A stretch of 64,000 nt of DNA from Planctomycetes bacterium syqfu (GCA_020974905.1 CP087563.1:868001-932000), one strand, 5' to 3'; counted from the stretch's first letter, positions 54,434-62,936 are shown. Numbers and translations are program-made. Notes: generated by a model not told the origin, from the sequence alone.

Positions 54434-54784
54434 ATTGCGGATGGCTACTGTTTTTCCAAGTCTATTTCGCACCTAAAGCAGCAATGGGGCTTCGCGGCAT
54501 GTCATCACGCAAAAGGCGATTTAGACAGTGTGCACTTTCAATGGCCATGTCCATTCCCAAACGCGGTTGATCGAAAAACGCAGGCTATCGGAACCTGTCT
54601 GTGAAGATGGGCTATATGGCATGTCTGTAGCATGGCTCTGCATCGAAAAGTGCGATTAACACTTTCCACATTTTACACCTAACTTTAGTGCAACGTATGG
54701 TTGGATTGCTTGTAGGCTATAGCGACCGTCCGCTTGCCAAGCCCTGCGGGGGGCAGACAAGAACCAGTCTTAGGAGGCTGGATA
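54434..54784. other. 351-bp leader/intergenic region
   Basis: No gene. It contains GGCATGTC twice (about 54495 and 54617), and near the end a GC-rich hairpin (TTGCC-AAGCCC-TGC-GGGG-GGCA, 54735-54757) just before the ribosome site of the 81-aa gene. Possibly a structured 5' leader or a small RNA; no family recognised. Confidence 0.4.
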
Positions 54785-55030
54785 ATGCCAAAAAACATCG
54801 CCCATGATCTGAACGTCGATGCTCAACAATTCCTCGAAGCATTGCTCAATGAACTGTCTGCTCGTGATCAGTTCACACGTCTGACGCGTCATCTTCGTGA
54901 CAACCAGCAAAAGATCACGGATGAGAAGCAATGTTTTAGAGACTTATGTATTGCACGTCGCGGTATCCAGTTGGCTGAGCGTAAACACTACCGTGCCTAC
55001 CGGAACCTGATTCGGCATTTTGAACTGTAA
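54785..55030 (+). CDS. Small basic protein, function unknown
   Basis: 81 aa from ATG 54785, with AGGAGG at 54771-54776. Helical, basic and charged (RLTRHLRDNQQKITDEKQCF), two Cys, no signal. It has its own terminator at 55126-55153 and a 350-bp leader, so it looks like an independently regulated unit. Its helical charged character is compatible with a small RNA- or protein-binding factor; no family recognised. Confidence 0.6.
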   Translation: MPKNIAHDLNVDAQQFLEALLNELSARDQFTRLTRHLRDNQQKITDEKQCFRDLCIARRGIQLAERKHYRAYRNLIRHFEL

Positions 55031-55125
55031 TGTTCGCGCGTGATGCCTGCTCTACGTGCTACGGATGTCAGCCTGAGTTATGGCCGTTTAAAACGCAATC
55101 TGACAAACTCACTTATTAGACACGA

Positions 55126-55153
55126 AGCGCCGGGTATCAGCCCGGTGCTTTTT
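55126..55153 (+). terminator. Intrinsic terminator of the 81-aa gene
   Basis: AGCGCCGGG-TATCAG-CCCGGTGCT (one G-U pair) followed by TTTTT. Confidence 0.85.
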
Positions 55154-55266
55154 GTATTGACCATGTGATCAGCCTTCACGGTCTTGATATGGCATAGCGC
55201 GTTTTTCGACATAACTTCCCGTTAACTCCTGCAGCCGTGTTGTATAACTCGTGCGTTTGAATTCAT

Positions 55267-55344
55267 TGAGCACCGTGTGTCAACCCGGTGCCCCCATGGA
55301 GCAACATTGACACAACGGGCACCGGATTGACATCCGGTACTCAT
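55267..55344. repeat. GAGCACC-family palindrome, copy 3
   Basis: 78 bp; TGAGCACCGTGTGTCAACCC at the left and GGATTGACATCCGGTACTCAT at the right. Slightly shorter than the other two copies. Confidence 0.7.
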
Positions 55345-55487
55345 TCAAGCACGATTTATTACCAGGATTGGTATCAGTGGTCTTCCCCCCAAAATGACAG
55401 CGTTCACAATTTGCTGCGCAGTTTCAGCGACATGTTGTATGGCAGCTATTGGGGATCAAGCAAAACAACGAACATTCGCTAGACCGC

Positions 55488-56174
55488 TTAGAGATGGCGC
55501 TGCCAGGGCGAAATCAGTTTGGGGATCGGGCCGGGGGTAATCATGCGAACCAGGTGTACCACGCCATCAGCTTCCAGTTTATTCATCAAGTTGGTTCGAT
55601 GAAGACTGACGGTCTTGACGCTCAGATTCAGGTGTCGGGCGATTTGCGAACTGCTCATCCCGTCAATGACCAGGTCCAACACTTCGCGTTCACGTTGGCT
55701 CAAACGCTCAAGTCGATTTTTATATTCAATGCGTTGCTGCCGGTAATCCATGATCTGACGCGCCAGTTTCAAACCATCCTCAACCGCTTTGAGAAGCGAA
55801 TCAATCTGTAACGGTTTACTCAGAAAACCGACCGTTCCCATGCGTGTATACATCACGGCCATATTGACGTTGCTACTGCAAGACATAGCAATCACAGGTA
55901 ACTGTGGATTGTTTTGAATATAGTCATCGAGCTTGGAATTGCCGTGCCTGGAAGTGCCAACATCCGCAAGCAGGCAGTAAGCAACGCGATCATCAAATGG
56001 ATAGCGCTGCACCTGGCCAATGGAGTCAACGGCAACACAGTCGTACCCATAGGCTTGAAGCAGTTGCACCAGAGAATCAGATTGCGACGCATCAGCTTCA
56101 TGAATCAGAAGACAATTCGTGTGCGTTGATTGATGGTTATCTGACAAAATCCTGTCTCCGTACAATGGCATCAT
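55488..56174 (-). CDS. FixJ/NarL-type response regulator
   Basis: 228 aa from ATG 56174. Receiver domain: acidic pocket in LLIHEADAS, phosphoacceptor Asp in LLADVGTS (D72 counting from the TTG one codon earlier), Ser replacing the switch Thr in AMSCSS, and Lys in FLSKPLQ. The C-terminal LuxR-type HTH reads LSQREREVLDLVIDGMSSSQ, then IARHLNLSVKTVSLHRTNLM. Pairs with the kinase gene 97 bp upstream. No convincing ribosome site; a 15-bp palindrome (56182-56196) lies just before the start. Confidence 0.88.
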   Translation of the reverse strand: MMPLYGDRILSDNHQSTHTNCLLIHEADASQSDSLVQLLQAYGYDCVAVDSIGQVQRYPFDDRVAYCLLADVGTSRHGNSKLDDYIQNNPQLPVIAMSCSSNVNMAVMYTRMGTVGFLSKPLQIDSLLKAVEDGLKLARQIMDYRQQRIEYKNRLERLSQREREVLDLVIDGMSSSQIARHLNLSVKTVSLHRTNLMNKLEADGVVHLVRMITPGPIPKLISPWQRHL

Positions 56175-56270
56175 CAAACAATGATCATCATGATCAACCG
56201 TATCCCCGGATACATGGCACTTTCAAACCTTCCAACCCCGAACTTGACGAATCCTTCATCTAAATGGTTC

Positions 56271-57152
56271 TCAGGACACGTTCTTCACATTCTCAGCGGT
56301 ACGTGTAACCGGCAGGAACAACGTGGCGATACAACCGCCCGTACGCTGGGTTTCGACGGTCAGTTGGCCATGGTGCAATTCACACAATGCCTTGCTCATT
56401 GCCAGCCCTAACCCCAGGCAATGCGTACGCGTGGTCTGGAACGGCTTGAAAAGATGCGGCGCAATCTGTACGTCCAATCCCGGTCCGTTATCCATGACAT
56501 GACAGACCAGCTGCTTTTTGTCATCGACTAAATCAGACTTGATGATGACACAGGGATCTGACATCTGACTGTCAATCAGACTCTGTATCGCGTTAAGTCC
56601 AAGGTTGAAAATAATCTGTTCGATCTGAATCCGATCACCCATGAAAGCAGGCAGATCATCATGTAACTCGAGTTTCAGTTCGATGTCATGTTCTTTACAA
56701 AGCGGTGTCAGTAAAGCGACGACTTCCAGGATTTTATGATTGAAATTCAACGTCGAAATCCGCGGGACCGCCTGACTGACAAAACGACGCAAACGTGTGA
56801 TTAACTCCGCAGCACGGAAGGCTTCCTGATTGGCAAGCTGCATCAACCCCAGTAACTCATGACGATCAAAGTTTTCGTCCTGAAGTTTTTTCACACAGCA
56901 TTGGGTGTAATTCACCGAGGCGGACATGGGGTGATTGAGTTGATGTGCCAGACCAATGCCCAGATGCGAGGAGAGATTCAAACGCTGCAGATGACTGAGC
57001 ATTTGCATCATCTGCGGCGTTGTCAACTCAGCGGCATCCTCGGCAACACATCTAAAAACGTCAGAAGGTTCAGCCGTATGCCCCGGAACTTGCCCGTGAC
57101 CGGAAGTCGGCGATTGCGATGCATTATTGGTAGGCTTCTCAGGATGACTCAT
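56271..57152 (-). CDS. Soluble FixL-like sensor histidine kinase
   Basis: 293 aa without membrane helices and without a recognisable PAS or heme domain. The H-box GLAHQLNHPMSASVNY (H70) is of FixL type. The ATPase domain has N-box NLGLNAIQSL, G1 DNGPGL, F-box FKPFQTT and G2 GLGLAMSK. The first 40 residues are low-complexity (His, Gly, Pro). Likely phosphorylates the neighbouring FixJ-like regulator; the input signal must come from a partner or from the short N-terminus. Confidence 0.87.
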   Translation of the reverse strand: MSHPEKPTNNASQSPTSGHGQVPGHTAEPSDVFRCVAEDAAELTTPQMMQMLSHLQRLNLSSHLGIGLAHQLNHPMSASVNYTQCCVKKLQDENFDRHELLGLMQLANQEAFRAAELITRLRRFVSQAVPRISTLNFNHKILEVVALLTPLCKEHDIELKLELHDDLPAFMGDRIQIEQIIFNLGLNAIQSLIDSQMSDPCVIIKSDLVDDKKQLVCHVMDNGPGLDVQIAPHLFKPFQTTRTHCLGLGLAMSKALCELHHGQLTVETQRTGGCIATLFLPVTRTAENVKNVS

Positions 57153-57233
57153 ACAACTCCGTTTTGTTTGATGCTCATGACAATAACATTAAGCAACTTC
57201 ATTCCGTTTTGCCGACGCGTAGAGGTTTCATGC

Positions 57234-58232
57234 TCAAGGCGCTTCGGGATAGGTGGATGGATCAGGCGGACGTTTTTGATTTTCCGCAGCATCCAGATGC
57301 ATCTGTCTGACGCGATCCGCCAGGGCCTTGGGCTTGATCACACGGACCTGATCGGCATAGCCACAGATCCACCAGGCGATCTCCTTGAGTCCGTCAACTT
57401 TGAATGTCACCCGTGCTGTGCCGTCGTCCTGAAACTTCACTTTCTGCGTCTGATGCCAGCGAACTTCCGCGACATTCACAGCCACCATGGGGGCAAATTC
57501 CAACTCCACGTTGTAGGTTTTGCCTTCGTTGATCAGTTGCCATGCATTGCCAAGATGTTTATTCAAATCGAACTTGGGTTTGGTAAATTGCTTCTTGAGC
57601 ATCTGAAAACTCTTGATCCGTGCCAGCTTCAGAATCCGGACTTCATCAAAATCATGCATGTAGCCAAAGAGATACCAGGCCCGCGTTGAAAAATGCAGTT
57701 GATACGGATTGACATCAAATGTGCTGATGTCTTTTGAGATCGGATGCTGATAGGTCAGGCGAACGCTTGTGCGTTCATCAATGCAGCGTTGCAGGTTCAG
57801 GAAAAGCTGGTCTTCGTTCTCACTGATGGTCGTCCGTTCAGGAGACACACTGATAGCTTCGACCATGTCACTGCAATCGGCACGAATCGGCTCGGGGATC
57901 GTCGAGACCAGTTTCCAGATAGCGGACAAGGTGGAACCAATCATGGCCCTGCCGCGTTGGGGTAAATAACTCTTGGCAACCATCAACAAAGCCAGCGTCT
58001 CCTGCATGGTCAAATTCACAGGTTGCAAAAAGCAATTGTTGACAATGCGGTATCCCTTGGAGGGACTGTAAACATAAGGAATCCCCACTTCATCGAGCAT
58101 TTTCAGATCGCGAAACAGCGTGCTCCGGCTAACATCCAACTCAGCCATCAAATCGTAGATTGTTTTAAATTCCCCGCCACTTTGCAGAAGCGTAATCAAA
58201 TGCAACAACCGTTGAATCCGCTGTAATCCCAT
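57234..58232 (-). CDS. WYL-domain transcriptional regulator
   Basis: 332 aa. An N-terminal winged HTH (residues 5-60, TIYDLMAELDVSRSTLFRDL), a WYL ligand-binding domain (about 135-215, with the ARAWYLFGYMHD stretch), and a C-terminal WCX extension with WWICGYADQVRVIKP. WYL regulators often sense nucleotides or DNA damage. It lies 82 bp upstream of the histidine kinase on the same strand, so the three genes may form one unit. Confidence 0.9.
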   Translation of the reverse strand: MGLQRIQRLLHLITLLQSGGEFKTIYDLMAELDVSRSTLFRDLKMLDEVGIPYVYSPSKGYRIVNNCFLQPVNLTMQETLALLMVAKSYLPQRGRAMIGSTLSAIWKLVSTIPEPIRADCSDMVEAISVSPERTTISENEDQLFLNLQRCIDERTSVRLTYQHPISKDISTFDVNPYQLHFSTRAWYLFGYMHDFDEVRILKLARIKSFQMLKKQFTKPKFDLNKHLGNAWQLINEGKTYNVELEFAPMVAVNVAEVRWHQTQKVKFQDDGTARVTFKVDGLKEIAWWICGYADQVRVIKPKALADRVRQMHLDAAENQKRPPDPSTYPEAP

Positions 58233-58250
58233 ACTACCTCAACATCATAG

Positions 58251-58263
58251 GTCAGATTCTGAC
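58251..58263. promoter_or_regulatory. Palindrome upstream of the WYL gene
   Basis: GTCAGA-T-TCTGAC, a perfect 6-1-6 repeat 19 bp before the start codon; the TCTGAC half recurs nearby in ATCTGACACTG (58279-58289). Candidate operator. Confidence 0.4.
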
Positions 58264-58833
58264 TTGAGCAGTCCTAACATCTGACACTGCTGTGGATGTA
58301 AATACATCCATGTTCACTTATCGAAACGTCAAATGTCCAATGACAATCCATCCGGAAAAGACATGCTCATCAGCAAAACGATCATCCGATCGGCGCAGGT
58401 TTGAATCATTGAGGTAAGTGGTTAAAAATGCCACTGCATCAACTGGGCCAGCACCATTGTTTTGAAAACTCGCCCCGATCCCCATGTTGCTTCAAGCTCT
58501 TTTTCAGACAAGTACTTAGCATGCATCAATTCGCTCTTACCGTCAAGAACAATTTAGTCTCTTCAGTAGGGTATTTACCAGTGATTCTCATGCTGATATC
58601 AAATAAAACCCTTTATCACTAACTCATGTTAGAAATCTGAATCGAAATGTCTACATTTTCTGTACAGGTTTTGTCTATAAAAATGTTCTGGCGTTATCGC
58701 TATGCGTTCACCAATCACAACAATGTGCGTGTATCTGTGCGTGCGTTTGTGTGAATAGAGCCGAGTCATCTTGTCTCGGTTGCCTGGAACGAGGGGATAA
58801 CCTTTCGACTGATGCACATTTTGCCAGACCAAA

Positions 58834-58865
58834 TAAAAACACCAGTGCGGAGACTGGTGCTTTTT
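58834..58865. terminator. Terminator downstream of the FabZ-like gene
   Basis: CACCAGT (58840-58846) pairs with ACTGGTG (58853-58859) around GCGGAG; the minus strand reads into TTTTTATTT, the plus strand into TTTTT. Confidence 0.8.
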
Positions 58866-58893
58866 GATATTTCAATGGTTGTCATCAGTCGGC

Positions 58894-59415
58894 TCAGGCG
58901 TTGTCCTGACCAAACCCGCTGCGTTCGAGCAGGCCCATGAATTGGTCGGTGAACACGAAGTTGTGTTCGGGGAAATCCAATCCTGAACGGTTGTTGTCAA
59001 TGTGGCTGAACATCAGCTCGATGTCCGCCAACTTTCGGGCGGCATCCGGGCCCTGGTGCGAATCGTAGACTTCCACGATGCCGGTGGTCATGGCGCCAGC
59101 ATCATCAATGCGATCCATGTCCGCTGAGAACCGCAGCGTCTGACCGGGCATGGCAGCTTCGTGGAAGATGGCTTTACTGATCTTGGCCAGGATGACCTTC
59201 TCTGCAAAGTCCTTGGCGTGACCGACCATGATCCCGGCGGTCTGGGCCATGCCTTCGACGATCAACGGATTGGGCAACACCGGCACGGCAGGACGCGTGT
59301 CCGTGGCTGCAAAGTGATCGTGAACGACCTCCTCAGCCAGTGAAACGTTCTTCACCGTGACGATTCGGGTCGCTTTCTCAAGCTCGACAATGCGATCAAT
59401 CCACATCCAGCGCAT
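58894..59415 (-). CDS. FabZ/FabA-like hotdog dehydratase
   Basis: 173 aa, hotdog fold. The central helix segment PNPLIVEGMAQTAGIMVGH resembles the FabZ catalytic region (LPGVLMxExxAQxxG) but with Asn-Pro-Leu before the loop, and a His in VVHDHF. The Glu equivalent is present. Longer than FabZ (about 145 aa) because of a C-terminal tail. The third gene of a set with an acyl carrier protein and a canonical FabZ; probably fatty-acid or related acyl-chain modification. Confidence 0.75.
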   Translation of the reverse strand: MRWMWIDRIVELEKATRIVTVKNVSLAEEVVHDHFAATDTRPAVPVLPNPLIVEGMAQTAGIMVGHAKDFAEKVILAKISKAIFHEAAMPGQTLRFSADMDRIDDAGAMTTGIVEVYDSHQGPDAARKLADIELMFSHIDNNRSGLDFPEHNFVFTDQFMGLLERSGFGQDNA

Positions 59416-59418
59416 ATT

Positions 59419-59524
59419 GAATCAGGGAGTAGTGATTAGTGATTAGAGAATAGTAAAAAGACAAGACAACCGTTGTTAGTTTCTTATGTCTTTAACCTAC
59501 TCCCTACTCCCTATTCCCTACTCA
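59419..59524. repeat. GGGAGTAGTGATTAG-type inverted repeat, copy 4
   Basis: Left arm GGGAGTAGTGATTAGTGATT (from 59419), right arm around 59485-59524 (CCTACTCCCTACTCCCTATT...). It sits between the FabZ-like gene and the acyl carrier protein gene. Confidence 0.7.
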
Positions 59525-59536
59525 CTCTCCTGTCTT

Positions 59537-59917
59537 TCAGCTAACCTTACCTTCGATGAACTTCACAATGGTATCCACGGTGAAGATGTTGGAGAATTCT
59601 TCCACATCACGGCTGGCGTCGAATTCGCTCAGGTCGGCATGGGGCATGCGCTTCTTGAGTTCTTCCATGCCGGCGTCGGTGACTTTGCCATCCTTGACGT
59701 ACTCTTCGTTTTCAAGCACGTTGGAGGGGAAGATTTCGCCCTGGTCGATCTTGATGCCGAAGGCTTTTTCAAGACGGAAAACAATGTCAAGAAAGTCGAT
59801 GGACTCGGCACCGAGGTCACCGGTGAGGGTGGCTTCGGGGGTGACTTCTTCATCGTCGACAGCCAAAGCGTCAACCAGAACTTCCTGAACCTTGCTGAAA
59901 ATTTCGTCGTGGGTCAT
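59537..59917 (-). CDS. Acyl carrier protein, extended form
   Basis: 126 aa against about 80 for a standard ACP. The phosphopantetheine site is S39 in LGAESIDFLDIVF (replacing DSL with ESI). After the usual helix III region there is an extra charged stretch of about 40 residues (SNVLENEEYVKDGKVTDAGM onward) and a final helix FTVDTIVKFIEGKV that resembles ACP helix IV. Placed between two hotdog dehydratases, so it likely carries their acyl substrates. Confidence 0.87.
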   Translation of the reverse strand: MTHDEIFSKVQEVLVDALAVDDEEVTPEATLTGDLGAESIDFLDIVFRLEKAFGIKIDQGEIFPSNVLENEEYVKDGKVTDAGMEELKKRMPHADLSEFDASRDVEEFSNIFTVDTIVKFIEGKVS

Positions 59918-59991
59918 TGCGATCTCCGTTGCAAATTCGGCGTATCCATTGCCGAGTTGTCGTTACGTTTAATCCTGTTGAATCTATCCAA

Positions 59992-60435
59992 TCAGGCAGC
60001 GGTCGGATTGAGTGCTGCCAATGCAAATTTGCCCTGGACAGCCACATTGCCATCCACTTTGCCTGTCCCGACCAGTTGCCATTGCCCGTCTTTTTCGCCC
60101 TTGAGGGTGACTTCGACGATCAGGCTCTGCCCGGGCTTGACCATGTTGCCATACCGGATATTCCGCGCCTGGGCCATGATCAGGGGCGTGTCCCCCGTGT
60201 TCTGAGACTTGGCAACGAGGATGCGAGCCGCTTGCACAAGTGTCTCAAGCATCATCACCCCCGGCAAAACCGGGAAGGACGGGAAGTGGTCCGCCAGATA
60301 CTCTTCGGCACTGGTGACGTTCTTGATCGCGAGGATGCGATCAGCTTCCAATTCCAACACGTTGTCGATCAATTCGAATTTCAAGCCAAGCCTCTTTACA
60401 ATACGTCTCCCCCGGAAGTTTCCCATTGATGCCAA
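59992..60435 (-). CDS. fabZ: 3-hydroxyacyl-ACP dehydratase FabZ
   Basis: 147 aa. The catalytic block HFPSFPVLPGVMMLETLVQA has the His of HFPxFPVxPGVxxxE and the active-site Glu. Dehydrates 3-hydroxyacyl-ACP in the elongation cycle. Counting from the first Met it has a few extra N-terminal residues (a start at Met4 is possible). First gene of the three-gene run; 74 bp before the ACP gene. Confidence 0.88.
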   Translation of the reverse strand: MASMGNFRGRRIVKRLGLKFELIDNVLELEADRILAIKNVTSAEEYLADHFPSFPVLPGVMMLETLVQAARILVAKSQNTGDTPLIMAQARNIRYGNMVKPGQSLIVEVTLKGEKDGQWQLVGTGKVDGNVAVQGKFALAALNPTAA

Positions 60436-60537
60436 CGGGCGATTACCGGGGTGATGTAGAATCAGGAATATTAGTCTTAACCATCGCGTAACGCAAACAT
60501 AAAGCCCCTCCGCCAGGCTTCAGAGGACACACCAACC

Positions 60538-61707
60538 ATGAGCATCGAAGAACAATTAACACAACTCAAAGAAGCCTTTACCGCCAAGTACGGCTCGGCC
60601 CCCACCCACGCTGCCGTCGCACCCGGGCGCGTCAATCTTATCGGTGAGCATACCGACTACAACGCAGGCTTCGTCTGCCCCATCGCCATCGAGCGTCAGA
60701 CCATGATCGTTGCCAAGCCCAACGGCACGAACACCATCAACGTCAACTCCATCGGCATGGAAGATTTCCCCGGCCAATTCGAAATCTCCGAAGACCTCAC
60801 TCAAGGCGAACCCGAATGGGTCAACTACGTCAAAGGTGTCGTCTACGGCTGTCTCAAACGTGGCATTAACCCCGGCGGCTTCGATGCGTACCTGAGTTCC
60901 ACCGTGCCCCTGGGTTCGGGTTTGTCCAGCAGTGCAGCCTTGGAAGTCTGTGTCGCCACCCTGCTCGCGGATTTGGCGGATGCGGAATTGGGTGTCACCG
61001 AAAAGGCCCTGCTGTGTCAGAAAGCCGAACACGACTTTGCCAACATGCCCTGCGGCATCATGGACCAGTACATCTCAGCAGGTGGCGAAGAAGGTTGCGC
61101 CATGCTTCTGGACTGTCGCACCAATACGCCCGAACATGTCCGGTTGAACGATCCGTCCGTTGCCGTGCTCATCATCAACTCCAACGTCAAGCACAAGCTC
61201 TCCGGCAGTGAGTATCCACAGCGTCGTCAGCAATGCGAGGAAGCTGCCAAAATTCTGGGTGTCGAAAGCTTGCGTGATGCGACGATCGAACAACTCCAGG
61301 CAGCCAAGGACAAAATGGAGCCGGTGGTTTACAAGCGTGCCAAGCATGTCATCGGTGAGATCACCCGCACCGCCGAAGCTGCCAAACTCATGGAGCAAAA
61401 CGAATGGGTTGCCGTCGGTGAGCATATGTATGATTCACACGAAACCCTCAGCCGCGACTTTGAAGTCTCCACCAAGGAGTTGGACCTGCTGGTGCAACTC
61501 GCCCAATCCATCGGCTTGGCAGGTGGTGTCTACGGCAGCCGCATGACCGGTGGCGGATTCGGTGGCTGCACCGTCAGTCTCGTTGAAGCTGAAAAGGCCA
61601 ACACCATCAGCGAACAAATCTGCAAGACCTACATGGAACAGACCGGCATTGAACCGGCTGCGTTCGTCACTCGTCCTGCACAAGGTGCTCGCGTGATCAG
61701 CGTGTAA
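60538..61707 (+). CDS. galK: Galactokinase
   Basis: GHMP kinase that makes galactose-1-phosphate. 389 aa. The signature GRVNLIGEHTDYN is at residues 30-42, the ATP-binding PLGSGLSSSAALEV near 126-139, and MTGGGFGGCTVSL near the C-terminus. The rest of the Leloir pathway (galT, galE) is not in the window. A TAAAGCCC-rich region and TCAGAGGA precede the ATG at 60538. Strong terminator directly downstream. Confidence 0.95.
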   Translation: MSIEEQLTQLKEAFTAKYGSAPTHAAVAPGRVNLIGEHTDYNAGFVCPIAIERQTMIVAKPNGTNTINVNSIGMEDFPGQFEISEDLTQGEPEWVNYVKGVVYGCLKRGINPGGFDAYLSSTVPLGSGLSSSAALEVCVATLLADLADAELGVTEKALLCQKAEHDFANMPCGIMDQYISAGGEEGCAMLLDCRTNTPEHVRLNDPSVAVLIINSNVKHKLSGSEYPQRRQQCEEAAKILGVESLRDATIEQLQAAKDKMEPVVYKRAKHVIGEITRTAEAAKLMEQNEWVAVGEHMYDSHETLSRDFEVSTKELDLLVQLAQSIGLAGGVYGSRMTGGGFGGCTVSLVEAEKANTISEQICKTYMEQTGIEPAAFVTRPAQGARVISV

Positions 61708-61735
61708 ACACAAAACACACCTGTAACCTTTCAAA

Positions 61736-61764
61736 AAACACCGTGGAATACACGGTGTTTTTTA
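61736..61764 (+). terminator. Intrinsic terminator of galK
   Basis: AAACACCGTG (61736-61745) pairs with CACGGTGTTT (61751-61760), loop GAATA, then TTTATT. Confidence 0.88.
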
Positions 61765-61810
61765 TTGATTGGGTTAAAGAGATCGTACAATAAATATAAA
61801 TTCACACCTT

Positions 61811-61909
61811 CGTCATTCCCGCGCCCCCGGATGTCGGGAATCCAGTGGCATTCTGTTGACGCATGCAAATCTCACTGGACTCCCGCCTTCCGGGGGCGCG
61901 GGAGTGACG
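61811..61909 (-). repeat. CGTCACTCCCGCG palindromic element, copy C (inverted)
   Basis: 99 bp. Its left end reads CGTCATTCCC and its right end GGGAGTGACG, the reverse of copies A, B, D and E. Read on the minus strand the centre is TTGCATGCGTCAACAGAATG. Confidence 0.85.
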
Positions 61910-61932
61910 GATAACGCAACAAGGAACACCTC

Positions 61933-62661
61933 ATGAAACTGCTCACCGCCCTGCTTCTGACATTGACCTGTTTATTGACATCCAACGTGACCGCTGCTGA
62001 TGCGCCTAACGTGCTCATGCTCGTGACTCAGGCTGACCAAATGACCAGTGGCAAACCCACCGGCTTGTGGCTTGAGGAATATGCTGTCCCCTACAACCTG
62101 TTCATTGCTGAAGGTTTCAAGGTCACCACTGCAACACTCAATGGCGGGAAAGTCCCCATCGACGCACGCAGCAAGCCCAACGACCAACAGAAGGCCGAAT
62201 GGAAAGATGCCATCAAGCAACTGCAGTACACCCGTGTCCTCAACCAGGTCGATCTCAAAAAATTCGATGCCATCGTCATCCCCGGCGGACATGGCGTGAT
62301 GTTCGATTTAGCAGACTCCAAACAAGCGACAAAGGCCATCGAAACCTTCGTCAAGCAAGACAAACTCATCGCAGCCATCTGCCATGGGCCTGCAGCATTG
62401 GTCAACGTCAAAACGCCCAAGGGTAAACCGCTGGTTCACAATCGTGACGTCACCGGTTTTTCCGACAGCGAGGAAGCAGCGGTCAAACTCACCGATGACA
62501 TGCCGTTCCTGTTGGAGAGCAAGCTGCGTGAACTTGGGGGCAAGGTCACCACAAGCTCCAACTTCCAACCGCACGCGGTACAGTCCGGCAACCTGATCAC
62601 CGGGCAAAATCCTGCCTCCAGCCACGCGGTCGGCCAATTGGTGGTCAAGGCGCTGAAGTGA
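61933..62661 (+). CDS. Exported DJ-1/PfpI-family protein (Hsp31-like)
   Basis: 242 aa with a signal peptide (residues 1-21). The DJ-1/PfpI fold has the nucleophile elbow AAICHGPAAL (C150, next to H151), the PGGHGVMFDL loop at 118-127, and WLEEYAVPY, whose Glu is in the place of the Hsp31-type helper Glu. Hsp31-like members act as glyoxalase III or chaperones. Export is unusual for the family. The gene is bracketed by copies C and D of the palindromic element in inverted orientation. Confidence 0.82.
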   Translation: MKLLTALLLTLTCLLTSNVTAADAPNVLMLVTQADQMTSGKPTGLWLEEYAVPYNLFIAEGFKVTTATLNGGKVPIDARSKPNDQQKAEWKDAIKQLQYTRVLNQVDLKKFDAIVIPGGHGVMFDLADSKQATKAIETFVKQDKLIAAICHGPAALVNVKTPKGKPLVHNRDVTGFSDSEEAAVKLTDDMPFLLESKLRELGGKVTTSSNFQPHAVQSGNLITGQNPASSHAVGQLVVKALK

Positions 62662-62731
62662 TAACACAATGTGCTTTACCCATTAGACACATGTCATTTG
62701 TAAATGCCCGACAAAATCAATAAAACCTATT

Positions 62732-62823
62732 CGTCACTCCCGCGCCCCGGAAAGTCGGAAGTCCAGTGAGAGTTGCAAGCGTCATCAGAATGTCACTGGA
62801 TTCCCGCCTGCGCGGGAATGACG
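62732..62823 (+). repeat. CGTCACTCCCGCG palindromic element, copy D
   Basis: 92 bp. Centre TTGCAAGCGTCATCAGAATG. It lies between the DJ-1-like gene and the aminotransferase gene. Confidence 0.85.
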
Positions 62824-62936
62824 GAATCGAAAAATTTGATGTGCATCGAGTCGATCGACATCAACACATCACAACCTTTCCACAGCCTCAACCAGTCAAA
62901 GCAACTTCATCTCGAAGAGACTACAATACACCCATC

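Larger units (their letters stand above)
55031..55487. other. Gene-free stretch
   Basis: About 455 bp holding the terminator at 55126-55153 and the GAGCACC-family palindrome copy 3 (55267-55344). Nothing else recognised. Confidence 0.5.
58233..58893. other. Gene-free stretch between the WYL and dehydratase genes
   Basis: About 660 bp. Two short frames (58428-58622 plus, 58629-58832 minus) have no ribosome site or recognisable content and are not called. The WYL operator candidate is at one end and a terminator hairpin at the other. Confidence 0.5.

Noticed and set aside
55288-55482. 64-codon open frame on the plus strand
   Set aside because: It begins inside the GAGCACC-family palindrome, has no ribosome site, and is Ser/Tyr/Trp-rich without recognisable content.
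56182-56196. TGATCAT-C-ATGATCA palindrome before the response regulator
   Set aside because: Perfect 7-1-7 but made of GATC/CAT steps, so chance is likely; it also sits where a ribosome site would be. Kept only as a note.
58428-58832. Two short open frames (plus 58428-58622, minus 58629-58832)
   Set aside because: No ribosome site, no domain, ordinary length for random frames in a 660-bp gap.
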